Source: an uncultured Eubacteriales bacterium
GTDB lineage: Bacteria; Bacillota; Clostridia; Oscillospirales; Oscillospiraceae
DNA: 7,285 nucleotides
Assembly (NCBI GenBank): GCA_902496595.1
Contig: CABVBV010000104.1
Span: 1-7,285, forward strand
Direction: 5' to 3'
Shown: positions 5,437 through 7,285 of the stretch, piece by piece
Layout: every line of letters begins with the position of its first letter
How positions within the stretch are numbered: the stretch's first letter is position 1
The notes under the pieces: model-generated
What the model saw: only the letters and a program-made list of their open reading frames with translations
Databases searched by the model: none
What the model was told of the DNA's origin: nothing
Program-made: the position numbers and the translations under genes

Positions 5437-6312
5437 TCAACATGAGAACCTAATAAAAAGTCTGTTTTCATATGAGCCGCCGGGGCCGAGGAGCCGGATA
5501 TCCGGCTGCTTTTCCAGATCTTCTACCACGTCCTGCCTCGCGGGCAGGCTCATCCATGGCTCGATGCAGACAAAGGGGGCCTCAGTTTCCGGCGTGTGCC
5601 AGAAGGCTATGTAGTTCATATCCGGGTATGAGAGCTCCACAGAATGCGAGTCCCCTTCCGTTTTGAGCGTCACGGTCTTTGCAGCGTTTTTGAGAATGAT
5701 CGCGTCGTGGTCGAAGAGCTTGTGGTTCAGCCTTATAGCGTTGTTTTCGAGCTCATACGGCTCCGTCTCTCCCGAGATGAAATACTTTGGAGAGAGCAGC
5801 ACACGCTCGGGTGCGCAGGGCTCGGAGAACTCCAGCCGATAGTCCTCGAAGGCTAGGCCCGGCGCGAGGGGCACGTTGAAGCCCGGATGCCCTCCCAGGC
5901 CGAAGGCCATATCGTCCTCTCCCCTGTTCTCCACCCTGTACGTTATGCTCAGCTCGTCCCCGTCGAGCTCGTAGATGAGGCTGAAGCGGAACTCGAAAGG
6001 ATAGGCCGCCCGCGTCGTCTCGTCCGATTCGATCGAGAGCACGAGCCTCGTGTCCGTCGCTTCGGCTGCGTGGAACTCACCGTTTCTGGCAAAACCGTGT
6101 CGAGAGAGCTCGTATTCCTTTCCGCGCCAGACGTACTTGTCCCCCGTCAGTCTGCCGACATAGGGGAAGATATTCGTGGCCCTGTTTTTCCACCAGCGGC
6201 CGTCGCCCTGCCAGAGATACTCCGTACCGTCCGAGCCGCGTATGGATCGCAGCTCTGCTCCGTGAGCCGAGACTGTCACGCTGAGCCTTTCATTTCCGAG
6301 GCAATATTCCAT
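5437..6312 (-). CDS. Aldose 1-epimerase (GalM/LacX-type mutarotase)
   Basis: From the chosen start the protein has 291 residues, typical for the LacX-like branch. It is predicted to interconvert alpha and beta anomers of aldose sugars or sugar phosphates in the cytosol. Residue numbers here count from the alternative upstream ATG; subtract 2 for the chosen start. NIFPYVGRL (49-57) and SRHGFAR (72-78, with H74) mark the substrate pocket. GLGGHPGFN (140-148) holds the catalytic-acid histidine H144, and FVCIEPWMSLP (249-259) the catalytic base E253. The LLGPGGSYENRLFIRF tail ends the beta-sandwich normally. The ATG at 6312 is preferred over the ATG at 6318: the GGGAGGG ribosome binding site (6319-6325) is 6 nt from the former but directly abuts the latter. 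The gene converges on the terminator at 5335-5361 and diverges from the serpin gene. It could supply anomers to the neighbouring hexokinase, but they are not in one operon. Confidence 0.93.
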   Translation of the reverse strand: MEYCLGNERLSVTVSAHGAELRSIRGSDGTEYLWQGDGRWWKNRATNIFPYVGRLTGDKYVWRGKEYELSRHGFARNGEFHAAEATDTRLVLSIESDETTRAAYPFEFRFSLIYELDGDELSITYRVENRGEDDMAFGLGGHPGFNVPLAPGLAFEDYRLEFSEPCAPERVLLSPKYFISGETEPYELENNAIRLNHKLFDHDAIILKNAAKTVTLKTEGDSHSVELSYPDMNYIAFWHTPETEAPFVCIEPWMSLPARQDVVEDLEKQPDIRLLGPGGSYENRLFIRFSC

Positions 6313-6318
6313 CGTCAT

Positions 6319-6325
6319 CCCTCCC
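6319..6325 (-). promoter_or_regulatory. Ribosome binding site deciding the epimerase start
   Basis: GGGAGGG on the minus strand is followed immediately by ATGACGATG. The first ATG (6318) touches the site and would be a poor start. The second (6312) has a 6-nt spacer, which is normal, so it is taken as the start codon. Confidence 0.65.
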
Positions 6326-6404
6326 GCTTCATCTTAACATTTTCCCATATTTTCTGCAACATCCGTCCGCGTTTTGCGACATATAAGGTGAGGAGGTGGC
6401 TGTA

Positions 6405-7285
6405 ATGAGCGAGAACAGTGAGAAAATATACGAGGCGGTCACGAACATATCCGACGAGCTGGTGGAAAACGCCGCCGCGAGGCCCAAACGGCCTCGGCGG
6501 GCCTGGTACATGAGCGCCGTGGCGGCGCTGCTGGTCGTGGTCATCGCCGCGGCGCTGTTCCGGCCCGGCAGCGGGGCCTCCGCGCTGGCCATAGCCGAGG
6601 CGGCATATGACGAGTATGAGCGCCTGCCCGACGGCGTCGCAACGCCGGACGCCTGCTTTGAGGCGCTGACGGCGCAGTTTCTCTCCGGCGCGGGCGAGGA
6701 AAACGCCGTGCTCTCGCCGGTGAACATCTACATGGCCCTCGCCATGCTCGCCGAGCTCACGGACGGCGAGAGCCGCGCACAACTGCTCTCTCTCATCGGC
6801 GCGGAGAATATCGAGGCCGTCCGCGAACAGGCGTCCGCCGTCTGGTGCGCCTGCAGCCGGGACGAGGAGGAGATACAGAGCGTCCTCGCAAGCTCCGTCT
6901 GGCTCCGTGACGACCTCGGCTATGTGCAGGAGACCATGGACACGCTCGCAGAAGTCTATTACGCCTCATCCTACCGGGGTGAAATGGGCAGCGGCGAGAT
7001 AAACCGCGCCATCCAGAGCTGGCTGAACGAGCAGACTCACGGGCTGCTCGAGGAGCAGGCCGCGACGATAGAGACGAACCCGCTCACCGTCCTGCTGCTG
7101 GCGACGACCATATATTACAGCGCCCAGTGGACGGACGAGTTTTACGAGGAGTTCAACTACACGGACGTCTTTCACGCCCCCTCGGGCGACGTGGACGCCG
7201 AGTATATGTACGCCGGGCGGTTCATGGAGTATTACAGCGGCGAGGGCTGGGGCGCGGTGCGGCTCAGTCTCCGGTACGGGAACGG
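6405..7285 (+). CDS. Membrane-anchored serpin (partial, 3' end outside window)
   Basis: The frame is open from ATG 6405 to the window end, giving 293 residues. A strong AGGAGGTGG ribosome binding site (6391-6399) precedes it. Residues 1-33 form a short positive cytosolic segment containing YEAVTNISDELVENA (9-23). One membrane helix follows (about 34-52), so the rest should be outside the cell. The serpin domain begins near residue 80. ENAVLSPVNIYMALAMLAEL (99-118) aligns with the N-terminal serpin core; the Ser-Pro is kept, while the usual Ser three residues later is Asn107. EINRAIQSWLNEQTHGLL (198-215) and LLATTIYYSAQWTDEF (231-246, with the conserved Trp242) match the shutter/breach region. 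Serpins trap serine or cysteine proteases as irreversible inhibitors. The reactive-centre loop lies beyond the window, so inhibitory function and protease target cannot be judged. Confidence 0.9.
   Translation, partial: MSENSEKIYEAVTNISDELVENAAARPKRPRRAWYMSAVAALLVVVIAAALFRPGSGASALAIAEAAYDEYERLPDGVATPDACFEALTAQFLSGAGEENAVLSPVNIYMALAMLAELTDGESRAQLLSLIGAENIEAVREQASAVWCACSRDEEEIQSVLASSVWLRDDLGYVQETMDTLAEVYYASSYRGEMGSGEINRAIQSWLNEQTHGLLEEQAATIETNPLTVLLLATTIYYSAQWTDEFYEEFNYTDVFHAPSGDVDAEYMYAGRFMEYYSGEGWGAVRLSLRYGN

Noticed and set aside
6331..6359. Possible minus-strand promoter for the aldose epimerase: TTGCAG, 17 nt, extended -10 TGTTAAGAT
   Set aside because: Spacing is ideal, but the -35 box matches only 3/6. 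The start would fall at about 6324, inside the ribosome binding site, leaving almost no leader. Too weak to annotate.
6381..6388. TATAAG as a -10 box for the serpin gene
   Set aside because: No acceptable -35 hexamer lies 16-18 nt upstream, and the start would fall within the ribosome binding site. The serpin promoter remains unlocated in the 92-bp gap.
1..7285. CRISPR array, insertion sequence, prophage, toxin-antitoxin or defence island
   Set aside because: No spaced direct repeats, transposase or integrase motifs, terminal inverted repeats, or defence-type domains were seen on either strand. All genes belong to ordinary cellular families.

Overview
The window reads as chromosomal DNA from a moderately GC-rich Clostridia/Bacillota bacterium, plausibly a gut Oscillospirales/Ruminococcaceae-type organism. 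Reasons: a Firmicutes-type YerC/TrpR-like regulator, strong GGAGG-type ribosome binding sites, near-consensus sigma-A promoters in AT-rich gaps between GC-rich genes, and a membrane-anchored bacterial serpin. The lineage is an inference; no 16S or other marker gene is present.

Left part (1-1983, minus strand): a tight three-gene operon runs leftwards, encoding a YerC/TrpR-like regulator, a class I SAM-dependent methyltransferase (joined by a TAATG stop/start overlap) and the redox chaperone Hsp33 (hslO, one base after the methyltransferase stop). Beyond hslO lies a separate consensus-perfect promoter (TTGACA-N17-TATAAT with an A-tract UP-like element). It drives a tRNA gene of which only the first 19 nt are inside the window.

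Middle (1984-5361, plus strand): a divergent regulatory region carries one sigma-A promoter for each direction. Rightwards come an NfeD-like membrane protein with an OB-fold tail and a stomatin/SPFH protein, a widespread gene pair. They are followed by a eukaryotic-type hexokinase and a small FlK-like hotdog thioesterase. A GC-rich hairpin separates the SPFH gene from the hexokinase, and a strong hairpin terminator closes the unit. No internal promoter was recognised, so the four genes may be co-transcribed at least in part.

Right part (5362-7285): an aldose-1-epimerase (GalM/LacX type) gene on the minus strand converges on that same terminator, which also has a U-tract in its direction. Diverging from it is a serpin gene running off the window end. 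Its product has a short cytosolic segment, one transmembrane helix and an exported serpin domain cut before the reactive-centre loop.

Functionally this is mostly core or near-core cell biology: redox stress, membrane microdomains and sugar phosphorylation/mutarotation. It is mixed with three less ordinary items: the hexokinase of eukaryotic family, the FlK-like thioesterase that keeps the catalytic triad but not the fluoroacetate-specific lid, and the anchored serpin. No CRISPR array, insertion sequence, prophage or obvious novel defence system was seen.
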